Of a stretch of 39,964 nucleotides of DNA, positions 8,356 through 16,157 are shown piece after piece. A program made the position numbers and the translations under genes. Origin of the DNA: an uncultured Colwellia sp. (GTDB taxonomy: Bacteria; Pseudomonadota; Gammaproteobacteria; Enterobacterales; Alteromonadaceae). The stretch lies in NCBI GenBank assembly GCA_913058405.1, contig CAJXRC010000018.1, forward strand, positions 1-39,964, given 5' to 3'. The notes under the pieces are model-generated. The model searched no databases and had not been told where the DNA came from. It saw only the letters and a program-made list of their open reading frames with translations. Position 1 is the first letter of the stretch, and every line of letters begins with the position of its first letter.

Positions 8356-11300
8356 CTAATCTACAACTAATTCAGGCCAGTTAACGTTGGCATTATCTAC
8401 GCCATTCTTACAACTCATTGGATCGTTTCCTTTATAATTTCGACAGCCCCAAAACTCGCCTTTTTTGCTCGACCGTAAAACCATTTCCGCATCACATAGA
8501 CTGCACGTTGGTATCAAGCTTTTGCATAAGTCATTCAAGCAGGTTTTAAAACCTGGGTAACGTTTGTGTGTCATCGGGCTATCACATTTAGCACAAGGCT
8601 TTTCTTTATGTTCGCAGCGAGGAGAATTAGAACAGGCATAGAAGGTACCAAAACGGCCAGTACGTTTTTTTAATAGCCCTGTTTTACAAGCCAGACAATG
8701 TAAGTCGTCTACCAATGATTGAGTTGCTGTACATTCAAATTCATTCAGTTCAATTTGATGATCGTTCACAAGTTCTTTAACAAAAGGGTTCGATTCGGTC
8801 ATATCTGCAATAATATAAACCCTATCTTTCGCTCTGGTGAGCGCTACATAAAATAATCTTCGCTCTTCTGCATAAGGAAATTTTTCTTTTTTCGCCAGTA
8901 ATGCTTCATTAAGTGCAGGCGTTACTTTCTCAGAAGGAAAACCATGAGCGCCCTTTTTCAGACCAACAATAATGACATAATCAGCCTCTTTTCCTTTTGA
9001 AGTATGGAAAGACTGGGCATCAATGGTCAGTAAGGGATATTGATTATTTAACCTGTTAAGATCTATGTTACTTGGTAAAAGAAACCAAAAACGTGCTAAT
9101 AAATAAACGGTAACAGGCTTACATACTTTAGCTGAAATAGCTGCTAAAACATCGTCGATTGCACCATTGGCCATTTCATCGATCAGTCCTGTTTTTCGAG
9201 AGCGAAATTGACTGTTATCTCGTTTGAGCAACGACACCGCAGGTGCATTAACTTGTTTCAACGAGGTAATTGTTTTAGTGATTTGTGCTGGATTTTTGCT
9301 AATAAAATCAGTTGCAACTTTGCCAATTTGGTTGTTAAATCGAAAAGTTTGATCTAATGCTGATTGAGTTGTTGATCCAAAATAATTAGAGAATTGAGTC
9401 GTTAAAGTGACATCAGCACCACTAAATCGGTATATAGCCTGCCAATCATCGCCTACTGCAAAAACGGAACATTCTTTATTGTTGTCACGTAACGCTTTTA
9501 CCAAACGTGCTCGTGGCTCGGATATATCTTGAAATTCATCAACCATGATATAACGCCAAGGAGACTTAAATTGACCTGCTTGAACATAGGTTAACGCTTT
9601 ATTAATCATATCTTCAAAATCAATTTCATGGTGCTGTGCTAGATGTTGTTCATAAGCGCTTAAAATAGGCTTGAGCAATGCTAAGGCTTTTTCTGTTTGT
9701 TTAGGCTCTACCGAGTTAGCGATAATACTGTTTTGTAAACTACTCGCTAAGGTGCAGTCTAAAGTTGTATCTAAACAAGCAGCTTTATAAAGCCCAACCA
9801 ATTGCGTGAATGTTTTAGCAAGCTCGGTTATTCTGCCACTCTCATTGAGTGTGGCTAGTATTACGTCGCTAGGTATCAGTTCAATTGGTCTTAGTTCAGC
9901 AGATATATGTTCACTAGACATTAATTCGCTAGGTGTTCTTTCGCTAGGAAAGGGATCAGCGGGTGATAAGTCAGAACGATTTTTTAGTTCAATCAATGAG
10001 GCCTTTAAGGCACTTAGTAATTGACCTGTTTTATGTTGCGCATAGGTAAATTCAAGACACACAGTATTAAATTTATTATGAGTATCACGTTTCCACTGAA
10101 TACCCTCATGGTATTCATCTTTATCTATGTATGGCGCTGTATCGTCGTTCTCATCAATCCCATAATATTCAATATAGACATTGAATTCAGGCAAAAAGAA
10201 GTCTGGCTGATATTGTTTTCGTTCGATTGATTTTACATCATAAGCGTATTTAGCTTCATACTGATATTCTATGCCATAAGAGAATAAGCTATTGGCAATA
10301 TAAAGCTCCCCGAAGCTTTTGACTTGCTCACCTTTAAAACTGCGAATATCATTGTCCGTTAAGTACTGGTAGTACTCGCCTTTGCTTTTAAAGTCAAAAG
10401 CACTGCGTTCAACGTAATAGTACTTGCCAAAATACTCGAGGATGAGCTTGCGATACTGCCTATCTTCTTTAATGAGTCTTTCAAAACAACTTTGAATCCA
10501 TTTAGATTTTTCTTTTTCATCATCTGCGAATACTGATAAACTGGGTTTTCCCCCTTCAACCTGAGCGATAATACTCAGGCCTAAACGATGAAAGGTAGTC
10601 GCGCTGATTTTATCAGTCGATAACTTATCTCTAATTCTTTCATCCATTTCATTAGCTGCTTTTCGGCCATAGGCTAACAATAATATTTCATCGCTCTTCG
10701 CTTGCAGGCTATTGAGTAAATAACCTGTCCGACCAATCATCACACTGGTTTTTCCGGTTCCCGCGCCAGCTAATAATAAATTATTATCATTATCGATAAT
10801 GCAGGCTCTGCGCTGACACAGTGTTAATGGATTAGATTCGACATTATCAAAGAAGGCTTCATGAGTTTGAAGTTGCTTACTGATGTAGCTTTCTCGACAA
10901 TCAGCTATTCCCTGCTGTTGCCAATGTTGGTAATACGATAATCGCTGTGTTATTTCAATAACATTGGTCAGTGAACTTGTTGCTTTACTTGACCTGTTTG
11001 AATTTAGCCACGGCAACCAACGGACTAATTCTTGCTTCGATGCCAATTGAATTCGTTCAATTATTGAACGACGCAGATATCGATTAGTCTTGAATTTTTC
11101 TATGGCGGTTAATAACGTTTCAACACGATGAATGTTGGCTACTGCCCAACGTTGCTCACAATTATTTTTGTGCTTACTCTTTGATTTATAGGCAAGCATG
11201 GTGAAAACATAGCTTTTGCTTTCTGTTTTAAGTGAAATTATTTGACCAAAAAAGCTGAGATGAAAAGTGGGAGGAACGATAAGTTCTTCCCACTTGATAG

Positions 11301-11454
11301 TGGTCAAATTATCTTCAACGTCAATAACTACACCACAATCACTGATTTTTATCGCTGTAGAAATCCCAATAAATCGACGAAAAAAACTTGAACAGATATA
11401 CTTAACTGCTTGCTTATCGTTACTGTCAACACCCGTAAATGACTTACTGTTCAT
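8356..11454 (-). CDS. UvrD/HelD-type superfamily 1 DNA helicase with PD-(D/E)XK-like insert and three C-terminal zinc ribbons
   Basis: About 1032 aa from the ATG at 11452-11454; the frame opens from a TTG at 11484, and the residue numbers here use that. Walker A is LAGAGTGKT (238-246), preceded by a HelD-like NPLTLCQRRACI. Walker B is VDEFQD (648-653). Motif III is GDDWQAIYRFSGA, motif V FHTSKGKEADYVI, and motif VI RRLFYVALTRAKDRVY. Between the 1A/1B parts and Walker B lies an insert with FGELYIA, YQPDFFLPE and VYIEYYG (390-442), the layout of a PD-(D/E)XK nuclease fold, although the usual lysine after the second acid is tyrosine. A repeat linker follows at 513-542. The C-terminus has three four-cysteine ribbons (930-957, 964-987, 994-1025), like topoisomerase I zinc ribbons. 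E. coli HelD is 684 aa, so this form is much larger. It overlaps the ArsR gene, which suggests translational coupling. Role inferred: repair, recombination or defence. Confidence 0.85.
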   Translation of the reverse strand: MNSKSFTGVDSNDKQAVKYICSSFFRRFIGISTAIKISDCGVVIDVEDNLTTIKWEELIVPPTFHLSFFGQIISLKTESKSYVFTMLAYKSKSKHKNNCEQRWAVANIHRVETLLTAIEKFKTNRYLRRSIIERIQLASKQELVRWLPWLNSNRSSKATSSLTNVIEITQRLSYYQHWQQQGIADCRESYISKQLQTHEAFFDNVESNPLTLCQRRACIIDNDNNLLLAGAGTGKTSVMIGRTGYLLNSLQAKSDEILLLAYGRKAANEMDERIRDKLSTDKISATTFHRLGLSIIAQVEGGKPSLSVFADDEKEKSKWIQSCFERLIKEDRQYRKLILEYFGKYYYVERSAFDFKSKGEYYQYLTDNDIRSFKGEQVKSFGELYIANSLFSYGIEYQYEAKYAYDVKSIERKQYQPDFFLPEFNVYIEYYGIDENDDTAPYIDKDEYHEGIQWKRDTHNKFNTVCLEFTYAQHKTGQLLSALKASLIELKNRSDLSPADPFPSERTPSELMSSEHISAELRPIELIPSDVILATLNESGRITELAKTFTQLVGLYKAACLDTTLDCTLASSLQNSIIANSVEPKQTEKALALLKPILSAYEQHLAQHHEIDFEDMINKALTYVQAGQFKSPWRYIMVDEFQDISEPRARLVKALRDNNKECSVFAVGDDWQAIYRFSGADVTLTTQFSNYFGSTTQSALDQTFRFNNQIGKVATDFISKNPAQITKTITSLKQVNAPAVSLLKRDNSQFRSRKTGLIDEMANGAIDDVLAAISAKVCKPVTVYLLARFWFLLPSNIDLNRLNNQYPLLTIDAQSFHTSKGKEADYVIIVGLKKGAHGFPSEKVTPALNEALLAKKEKFPYAEERRLFYVALTRAKDRVYIIADMTESNPFVKELVNDHQIELNEFECTATQSLVDDLHCLACKTGLLKKRTGRFGTFYACSNSPRCEHKEKPCAKCDSPMTHKRYPGFKTCLNDLCKSLIPTCSLCDAEMVLRSSKKGEFWGCRNYKGNDPMSCKNGVDNANVNWPELVVD
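9859..9948 (-). repeat. In-frame 15-bp tandem repeat (six degenerate units) inside the helicase gene
   Basis: Six consecutive 15-bp units, in plus coordinates 9859-9948, encode six pentapeptides in order PSERT, PSELM, SSEHI, SAELR, PIELI and PSDVI. Units 1, 2 and 6 share CCTAGCGA at the DNA level on the coding strand; the others have drifted. Because the unit is 5 codons, gain or loss of units keeps the frame. It forms a probable flexible linker between the nuclease-like insert and the second half of the helicase core. Confidence 0.75.
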
Positions 11455-11734
11455 CAATACAACATTCGTCTTGAAGAAATGCAATCACAGAAAGCAATTT
11501 GTCATATTCAACTACGCAATAAAGCACTCGCCCTTCACGACGCTGCGTAATTAAGCCCGCAGAAGCCAAACTTGAAATGTGATGTGATAATGTTGAACCG
11601 GGTATCTTTAGCTCTTCCTGCACTTCACCCACAGCGATACCCTGCTCTCCAGATTTTACTAGGCGTTTAAATATAGCTAGTCGAGTGGGATGACCTAATT
11701 CTTTTAAAGCTTTAGCAATAATTTCTAAATCCAT
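11444..11734 (-). CDS. ArsR-family winged-helix transcriptional regulator
   Basis: 96 aa: DLEIIAKALKELGHPTRLAIFKRLV, then IPGSTLSHHISSLASAGLI (recognition helix) and the beta-wing QRREGRVLYCVVEY. This is a complete small ArsR/SmtB protein. The canonical metal-binding ELCVCDL motif of the recognition-side helix is absent (GIAVGEVQEEL here). The only clustered thiols are C91-C92 at the very end, so metal sensing by the classical alpha3 site is unlikely. AGAG sits 6 nt before the ATG. Its last 11 bases overlap the ATG of the helicase gene. Upstream and divergent lies the remnant of a DUF318/ArsP-like permease, which was probably its original target. Confidence 0.88.
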   Translation of the reverse strand: MDLEIIAKALKELGHPTRLAIFKRLVKSGEQGIAVGEVQEELKIPGSTLSHHISSLASAGLITQRREGRVLYCVVEYDKLLSVIAFLQDECCIDEQ

Positions 11735-11837
11735 AACATTCTCTAAAATTTGTGTTTGATTTATAGTTCGATATTACTGGGAATATATTAATATGGATAC
11801 TTTTATCTTCATAATGTGAATAGATTACGAATTAAAG

Positions 11838-12062
11838 TAGGTGTTTCTTGGCGCCATTACAACGTTGACTCATGCACAATGATTATGCCAACACAGTTAG
11901 TTGCCAGCATAACCAGTGAGAGCAATCCATTTGCAGTGTCTATACAGAGGTAATTGGTATTCCATTTTATATTAGAGCGGAAGCCGTAATATCTTTAAGT
12001 GCCACATTAGCAGCGAAAGGCTTGGCGGCAGGTACAAGTTATTTGTATGCATTTCTTTTCTA
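11838..12062 (+). pseudogene. Frameshifted remnant of a DUF318/ArsP-like permease
   Basis: No intact frame exists, but pieces in different frames read like the C-terminal part of this permease family. PTQLVASITSESNPFAVSI is encoded at about 11890-11946. After a frame change, EVIGIPFYIRAEAVISL followed by SATLAAKGLAAG runs over 11947-12034, and the frame stops at 12060. In intact relatives the GIPxYIRAEAVIPL block follows an AVP segment just as here. The N-terminal half is missing. It is divergent from the ArsR gene, consistent with a former regulator and permease pair. The assignment rests on remembered family motifs. Confidence 0.55.
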
Positions 12063-12497
12063 AATAGAGTCTGAAACGCATGTTGAGTTACTACTCGTTT
12101 TAAATGACAGTATATACCCAAGAGCCTTGATCATGAATCGCTCAGGCATCCTGAAACAGACATTTTGAAGTATCATGAGTATACACCAATAAAGGCCTTC
12201 ATCTAATGACTTAGTCATTAAATAAGCTTGTGCTTTTTGTTCTGCAGTTAACTCAGTATCTAATGCTATCTGATACTTGTCTGTTAAATAGCTCATGATG
12301 GCTTCAGAATCAGCCACCACAGTACCGTTATCATTGATGAAAGGTAATTTACCTTTTGGTGATTTTTTTAAATACTTGGCACCATATTTAACCTGGCATG
12401 GAATATTCGCCATTCGCATGAAAAGCTCTACCTTCACAACAAACGGACTCGCATCCATTACATTGAAACACTGACCAAAGCCATAACGTGTAATCAT
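12060..12497 (-). pseudogene. Truncated glutathione-S-transferase-like protein
   Basis: The 145-aa frame starts like a GST N-terminal thioredoxin-fold domain: FGQCFNVMDASPFVVKVELFM, KYLKKSPKGKLPFIND and the conserved VADSEAIMSYL, followed by the beginning of the helical C-terminal domain (TAEQKAQAYLMTKSLDEGLYW). At residue 104-105 the sequence runs into a 71-bp miniature inverted-repeat element (12113-12183). The last 40 residues are encoded by that element and the DNA beyond it. Whole members of the family are about 230-240 aa, so over half of the helical domain is lost. AAGG lies 7 nt before the ATG, so expression is possible, but a working enzyme is unlikely. Confidence 0.75.
12113..12183. 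mobile_element. 71-bp miniature inverted-repeat element inside the GST gene
   Basis: The ends are TATACCCAAG and (reverse) TATACTCATG. The internal words TTGATCATGAATCGCTC and CTGAAACA recur, reverse-complemented, in the left end of the element at 23282-23547, with the ATTCATGATCAAGG word identical. There is no coding capacity. It interrupts the GST-like gene exactly where family homology stops. Confidence 0.6.
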
Positions 12498-12660
12498 CGT
12501 TAACCCTTGCAGATATTAAAATAAAAAAGACCAACGGAACTGTATACTTACACAGTATCTTTATTGGCCTTTTTTAACAAGTAATAATGCAAACAGATAT
12601 ATTTGAATGCTAATTTTGTTAGCACTTCAGTGTCACTTTATCTCCACTTGTATCATTACT

Positions 12661-12976
12661 TATACCATTGCGTATAAAAAAGTGACCACTTAGAACAGCA
12701 CGGGCAACATTGGAACAATCAAAATATACGTTGTTAAAGTGATTCTACATCAAGCATGTTTTGTGACGTTATCATGGTGTTACATGCATTCCCAAAGGAT
12801 GAGTTTTAAAAGCTTATATACTGCATTATTGATTTTGGTAAGGACGCTGCATGGATGCAGCTTATTAGAGAATGCAGGAGCATATTCTCCTGAATAGCCA
12901 TTACCTGCAATCAATGCCTTACCTATAAGACTTTAAATTCTCGCTAAGCGGTCACTTTCTTATGCGGATTGGTATT
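12661..12976 (-). mobile_element. Miniature element, family A, copy 1 (about 316 bp, inverted)
   Basis: The terminal inverted repeats are about 30 bp. The left end starts TATACCATTGCGTATAA, and the right end (reverse) starts TACCAATCCGCATAAG. Both continue with AAAGTGACC, one base, CTTAG. Internal words shared in reverse with 30818-31093 and 36842-37106 include TTTTGTGAYGTTATCA, TCCCAAAGG, GCTTATAT, TATTGATTT, ATCAATGCC and AATTCTCGCTAAG. No transposase is encoded. It fills most of the gap between the truncated GST gene and ridA. Confidence 0.75.
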
Positions 12977-12993
12977 AAAAATTTTTTATATGA

Positions 12994-13344
12994 TTATATT
13001 TCTGCTGCAACCACAGATATTTCTACTAATAATGCTTCTCTTGCCATTTTAGCGGCAACACAGGCACGCGCTGGTGCATGTCCTTCTGGTACCCAAGCAT
13101 CCCATACTGCGTTCATGTCCGCAAAGTAACTCATATCTTTAACATAAATAGTTGCTGATAAGATGTGTTTTCTATCACTGCCCGCTTGCGTTAAAAGAGT
13201 ATCGACTTTATCAAGCATAGTTTGCGTTTGCTCAGTGATATCTTTAGTTGCATCTGCTGCGACTTGACCACATAAGTATATCGTACCGTTATGTTTTACA
13301 ACTCGGCTCATTCTTTGTTTCGTTTCTTGTCTTTCTATAGTCAT
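12994..13344 (-). CDS. RidA/YjgF-family protein (YoaB-like)
   Basis: 116 aa. The family pattern is present: [10 protein letters not shown], the [21 protein letters not shown] block, and [26 protein letters not shown], which includes the arginine that binds the substrate carboxylate in RidA enzymes. By family knowledge RidA members are trimers that deaminate reactive enamine/imine intermediates. The MNAVWDAWV and GHAPARACV wording is closest to the YoaB/RidA-like subgroup rather than RidA itself, so the substrate is not certain. The ATG is 5 bp after the stop of the DUF2959 gene, so the two are co-transcribed. A miniature element lies just downstream of its stop. Confidence 0.88.
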   Translation of the reverse strand: MTIERQETKQRMSRVVKHNGTIYLCGQVAADATKDITEQTQTMLDKVDTLLTQAGSDRKHILSATIYVKDMSYFADMNAVWDAWVPEGHAPARACVAAKMAREALLVEISVVAAEI

Positions 13345-13349
13345 TCGAC

Positions 13350-13997
13350 TTATTTCTCCAACATATCAATAAATTTTTGTGATTGTTCAATCGCTACATT
13401 CATATCTTTGATTAGCACGCTAACATCTTTTTTAATAGACAGCATCTCTCCCTGTAAAGCACCAACGGCTTTAGCATTTAAGTTATGCTTCAAAAAAAGG
13501 CTATTATCTTTTAATGCTGTGAGTACAGGGGCCATTTTGCTTTCTGCTTTATGCATTGATTTGATCAATGTTTGATACCTGCGCTGCGTTTCCTTCAGCT
13601 TAACTGAGCTCTGTCGACTGAGGTTTGCACTCGATATCTGCCCTATTTCATCTTCCCATTCATCAAATAAAGCTTCAGAGACATCTTCAACTTTTTCAAT
13701 GCGTGAGCTTACTAGTGCAGCTGCTTCTTTTGAGTTTTCATATTGCTCTTGAATAATATTATATTGCGCTTCAAGTTCGCCACCTTCAAAATTAGTCAGT
13801 GCAGTCATTTCTTCTAAAGCTGACTTAAACTGCTGTTGCGCTTCCTGCTGAGATTCTTTGGCATCAGCGACGCGATCAACCATGATATCTCTTTTGTGAA
13901 TACCGACTTTTTCCATAGCAGAGTAATATGCACTCGAACAGGATGTTAACGCAACAAGGCTGACAATCACGCATAATTTTTGACTAAAGCTGTACAT
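13350..13997 (-). CDS. DUF2959-type lipoprotein
   Basis: 215 aa. A hydrophobic N-terminus ends in the lipobox LTSC (C20), so it is predicted to be a lipoprotein. The rest is strongly helical and charged, with coiled-coil character at about 45-110 ([19 protein letters not shown]) and again at 145-213. The layout and the [21 protein letters not shown] opening fit the DUF2959 family of unknown function found in marine gammaproteobacteria. It is 5 bp upstream of the RidA-family gene, forming a two-gene unit. A 10-bp perfect dyad lies about 70 bp upstream of the start. Confidence 0.75.
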   Translation of the reverse strand: MYSFSQKLCVIVSLVALTSCSSAYYSAMEKVGIHKRDIMVDRVADAKESQQEAQQQFKSALEEMTALTNFEGGELEAQYNIIQEQYENSKEAAALVSSRIEKVEDVSEALFDEWEDEIGQISSANLSRQSSVKLKETQRRYQTLIKSMHKAESKMAPVLTALKDNSLFLKHNLNAKAVGALQGEMLSIKKDVSVLIKDMNVAIEQSQKFIDMLEK

Positions 13998-14065
13998 ATA
14001 AATTCCCTAATATACTTTTAAGTTTGCACCGAAGAACAGTACCAATACTTTTATCGTCTTAAGCT

Positions 14066-14101
14066 AAACGATATAACATCGCTACTAATGGTATATCGTT
14101 T
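14066..14101. promoter_or_regulatory. Perfect 10-bp dyad upstream of the DUF2959 gene
   Basis: AAACGATATA (14066-14075) and TATATCGTTT (14092-14101) are exact reverse complements 16 bp apart. The half-site centre spacing is about 26 bp. It could be an operator, or a hairpin at the end of the guaA transcript; position alone does not decide. Confidence 0.4.
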
Positions 14102-14157
14102 TGTGAATCGAACAAAATAATTATTTATATCAATAGAGCTAATTGTGAGTCACTCAT

Positions 14158-14190
14158 AAAAAAACCCCAATGTTTTTCAACAATGAGGTT
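14158..14190 (-). terminator. Rho-independent terminator of guaA
   Basis: On the minus strand a 12-bp stem with one mismatch (AACCTCATTGTT with AACATTGGGGTT) closes a GAAA loop and is followed by a run of seven T. It lies about 145 bases after the guaA stop codon. Confidence 0.75.
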
Positions 14191-14261
14191 TCACATCAAT
14201 AAATTAATTGTCGGAAAATAGTTCTCTTTACAGATGATTTCCCTTAGTTCAAGGCGGAAGC

Positions 14262-14299
14262 ACGGAGTTGACGTTAATCAATGAGTACTTCCAACGAAG
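14262..14299 (-). repeat. Dispersed hairpin repeat, copy downstream of guaA
   Basis: It contains GGAGTTGACGTTAATCAATG with AAG upstream and ACTTC downstream. TTGAC and TCAA close a GTTA-type loop. The same sequence with a few changes occurs after guaB at 16087-16125, in the same orientation relative to the gene. Confidence 0.6.
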
Positions 14300-14334
14300 A
14301 AATTAGGTAAAGCAGCAAAAAAGAGAGCTAATTT

Positions 14335-15912
14335 TTATTCCCATTCGATTGTTGCAGGCGGCTTACCTGAAATATCGTAAACAACTCTTGAGATACCATC
14401 AATTTCATTGATAATACGGTTAGAAACTAAACCTAAGAAATCGTACGGTAGGTGTGACCAACGTGCCGTCATAAAGTCGATCGTTTCTACACAACGTAAA
14501 GAAACAACCCAATCATACTTACGTGCATCACCCATAACGCCTACAGACTTCACTGGCAAAAATACGGTGAAAGCTTGGCTTACTTTTTTGTATAAGTCAT
14601 GTTTGTGCAATTCGTCAATGAAAATAGCATCGGCGCGACGTAATAAGTCAGCATATTCTTTTTTCACTTCACCTAAAATACGTACGCCTAAACCAGGTCC
14701 AGGAAACGGGTGACGATAAAGCATGTCGTATGGTAAACCTAGCTCTAAGCCAATTTTACGCACTTCATCTTTAAATAATTCACGTAATGGCTCAACTAAG
14801 CCTAGCTTCATGTAATCTGGTAATCCACCTACGTTGTGGTGAGATTTAATAACATGTGCTTTACCTGTTGCTGAAGCTGCAGATTCAATCACGTCAGGGT
14901 AAATGGTGCCTTGTGCTAACCATTTAGCATTTTCTAACTTGTTAGATTCTTCTTCAAAAACATCAATAAATACATTACCGATAATTTTACGTTTCGCTTC
15001 CGGCTCACTTTCACCCGCTAAACGATCAAGAAAACGATCTTCAGCATCAATCTTAATGATATTCAAACCAAAATGATCGCCGAACATGTCCATAACTTGC
15101 TGCCCTTCGTCTAAACGAAGTAAACCGTTATCAACAAACACACAAGTTAGCTTATCGCCAATAGCGCGCTGTAATAACATAGCAACAACAGAGGAATCTA
15201 CACCACCAGAAAGACCAAGGATAACTTCATCATCACCTATTTGCTCTTTCATTTTAGCAACAGCATCATCGATGATAGACGCTGAAGTCCATAACTTTTC
15301 ACACTGACAGATTTCAACAACAAAGTTTTCTAAAATACGTAAACCTTGTTTAGTGTGTGTTACTTCTGGATGGAATTGAACGCCGTAAAATTGCTTTTCT
15401 TCGTTCGCCATAGCGCCATGAGCACAGCTTGGTGTTTGTGCAACGGTAACAAAACCTTCAGGAATCGCAGAAACTTTATCACCATGACTCATCCAAACGT
15501 CAAGTAAGGCATTACCGTTATCACCAATGCTGTCTTCTACTTTGTCAAATAAAGCAGATTTAGCAATTAATTCAACTGCAGCATAACCAAACTCTTTATG
15601 ATCAGAGCTTTCAACGCCACCGCCAAGTTGCTCTGCCATGGTTTGCATACCGTAACAAATACCTAAAACTGGTACGCCAGCTGTATAGACATACTCAGGT
15701 GCACGAGGAGAGTTAGCTTCTGTTACTGACTCTGGACCACCAGCAAGGATAATACCTGTTGGGTTAAAGCCTTTAATTTGCTCTTCAGTTACATCCCAAG
15801 ACCAAAGTTCACAGTAAACACCAATTTCACGTACGCGACGTGCGATAAGTTGAGTATATTGAGAACCAAAATCTAATATTAGTATGCGGTGATCATGAAT
15901 GTCTTTACTCAT
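14335..15912 (-). CDS. guaA: GMP synthase (glutamine-hydrolysing)
   Basis: 525 aa from the chosen start, the E. coli length. It converts XMP, glutamine and ATP to GMP. The class I glutamine amidotransferase domain (about 1-200) has the nucleophile C86 in GICYGMQ and the HPE of [10 protein letters not shown]. The ATP pyrophosphatase domain has the P-loop [11 protein letters not shown]. The C-terminal dimerisation domain ends in KPPATIEWE. The frame extends 14 codons upstream, but AGGA sits 8 nt before the ATG at 15910-15912, and [20 protein letters not shown] aligns with E. coli. It follows guaB in the same direction with about 245 bp between them, including a hairpin that may attenuate read-through. 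Confidence 0.98.
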   Translation of the reverse strand: MSKDIHDHRILILDFGSQYTQLIARRVREIGVYCELWSWDVTEEQIKGFNPTGIILAGGPESVTEANSPRAPEYVYTAGVPVLGICYGMQTMAEQLGGGVESSDHKEFGYAAVELIAKSALFDKVEDSIGDNGNALLDVWMSHGDKVSAIPEGFVTVAQTPSCAHGAMANEEKQFYGVQFHPEVTHTKQGLRILENFVVEICQCEKLWTSASIIDDAVAKMKEQIGDDEVILGLSGGVDSSVVAMLLQRAIGDKLTCVFVDNGLLRLDEGQQVMDMFGDHFGLNIIKIDAEDRFLDRLAGESEPEAKRKIIGNVFIDVFEEESNKLENAKWLAQGTIYPDVIESAASATGKAHVIKSHHNVGGLPDYMKLGLVEPLRELFKDEVRKIGLELGLPYDMLYRHPFPGPGLGVRILGEVKKEYADLLRRADAIFIDELHKHDLYKKVSQAFTVFLPVKSVGVMGDARKYDWVVSLRCVETIDFMTARWSHLPYDFLGLVSNRIINEIDGISRVVYDISGKPPATIEWE

Positions 15913-15979
15913 GGTTGTTTTCCTACTGTTAACGCTCGTCATGAACTCGTTCATTCAGAGCGGATATCTTAAATAAAAC

Positions 15980-16010
15980 AGGCTGAACTAATTTACTCAT
16001 AGTTCAGCCT
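15980..16010 (-). terminator. Perfect 11-bp hairpin between guaB and guaA (terminator or attenuator)
   Basis: AGGCTGAACTA and TAGTTCAGCCT are exact reverse complements with a 9-nt loop. On the minus strand GTTTTATTT follows. The hairpin lies after guaB and about 68 bases before the guaA ATG, so it would end or reduce read-through from guaB. Confidence 0.65.
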
Positions 16011-16086
16011 GACAAAATTCTTTTACTTTCATCTATATAAAAGCAATTAAGAATGGTTTTACAAAGTAGTTTTACTCGATAAGAAA

Positions 16087-16125
16087 GAAGAAGCGCGGAG
16101 TTGACGTTAGTCAATGAGCACTTCT
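16087..16125 (-). repeat. Dispersed hairpin repeat, copy downstream of guaB
   Basis: It contains CGGAGTTGACGTTAGTCAAT followed by GAGCACTTC, nearly identical to the copy at 14262-14299. TTGAC and GTCAA close a GTTA loop, with an imperfect outer stem AAG/CTT. It lies about 33 bases after the guaB stop. Confidence 0.6.
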
Positions 16126-16157
16126 GATGTGCTTATCGTGAAAAATACAAAGTAAAA

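Noticed and set aside
9859-9948. Reading the 15-bp repeats as a CRISPR-like array
   Set aside because: There are no spacers; the units are contiguous and in frame within a coding region.
10021-10230. A hydrophobic plus-strand frame opposite the helicase insert
   Set aside because: It is antisense to conserved helicase sequence and has no regulatory signals; hydrophobicity follows from the opposite-strand codons.
8356-11734. Calling the ArsR-helicase pair a new defence system
   Set aside because: The architecture and overlap are suggestive, but one locus without comparative or functional evidence cannot carry the claim; HelD-type helicases also act in repair.
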